Of a stretch of DNA of 6,210 nucleotides, positions 6,135 to 6,210 are shown piece by piece. The position numbers were made by a program, and so were the translations under genes. The DNA is taken from contig JAUXJX010000132.1 of the NCBI GenBank assembly GCA_030624545.1, positions 1-6,210 on the forward strand, in the 5' to 3' direction. The stretch is from Bacteroidota bacterium. GTDB taxonomy: Bacteria > Zhuqueibacterota > JdFR-76 > DREG01. Every line of letters starts with the position of its first letter. Within the stretch, counting starts at the first letter, position 1. The notes beneath the pieces were generated by a model, which saw only the letters and a list, made by a program, of their open reading frames with translations, did not search any database and had not been told where the DNA came from.

Positions 6135-6210
6135 GATTAATAACGTTCTTCTGGCAATCGACCGTAACGTCTTCAAGAGTTATCACCTGAACGGTTTGTT
6201 TCAACCTTTC

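Overview
The window holds five protein genes, all on the minus strand: the start of a large outer-membrane receptor gene, three closely spaced genes that look like one operon, and a complete glycosidase gene. The outer-membrane receptor is a TonB-dependent protein that begins with a carboxypeptidase-regulatory-like domain before the plug. Together with mid-range base composition, good Shine-Dalgarno sites and a soluble 'P-type ATPase-like' HAD protein, this suggests an uncultured Gram-negative bacterium near the FCB group (KSB1/Calditrichota-like). That placement is inference; there is no rRNA or tRNA here to confirm it.

Layout in transcription order (right to left). (1) A cytoplasmic glycoside hydrolase family 15 protein (4283-6121) whose apparent start codon is ATC, behind a near-perfect Shine-Dalgarno. 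(2) About 480 bp without a gene (3802-4282), filled mostly by a 150-bp tandem repeat. Each unit contains a 73-bp palindromic element plus a copy of the 3' end of the family 15 gene. (3) A probable operon: HAD phosphatase-like protein (3328-3798), SCLY-like cysteine desulfurase (2150-3286), and exported endonuclease/exonuclease/phosphatase-fold protein (1132-2121), with gaps of 41 and 28 bp. (4) A 312-bp gap (820-1131) with a fourth, inverted copy of the palindromic element and an 18-bp operator-like palindrome. (5) The N-terminal 257 codons of the TonB-dependent receptor (46-819), interrupted by an in-frame TAG. The same frame continues with family-like sequence to the window edge.

The genes do not form one obvious pathway: glucan or trehalose breakdown, sulfur/selenium mobilisation, an exported hydrolase and nutrient uptake across the outer membrane. 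The unusual parts are the gene-tail-carrying repeat array, the ATC start and the in-frame amber codon. The last two lie within about 90 bp of the two window ends, so a sequence error at contig edges must be excluded if the window is a whole contig.
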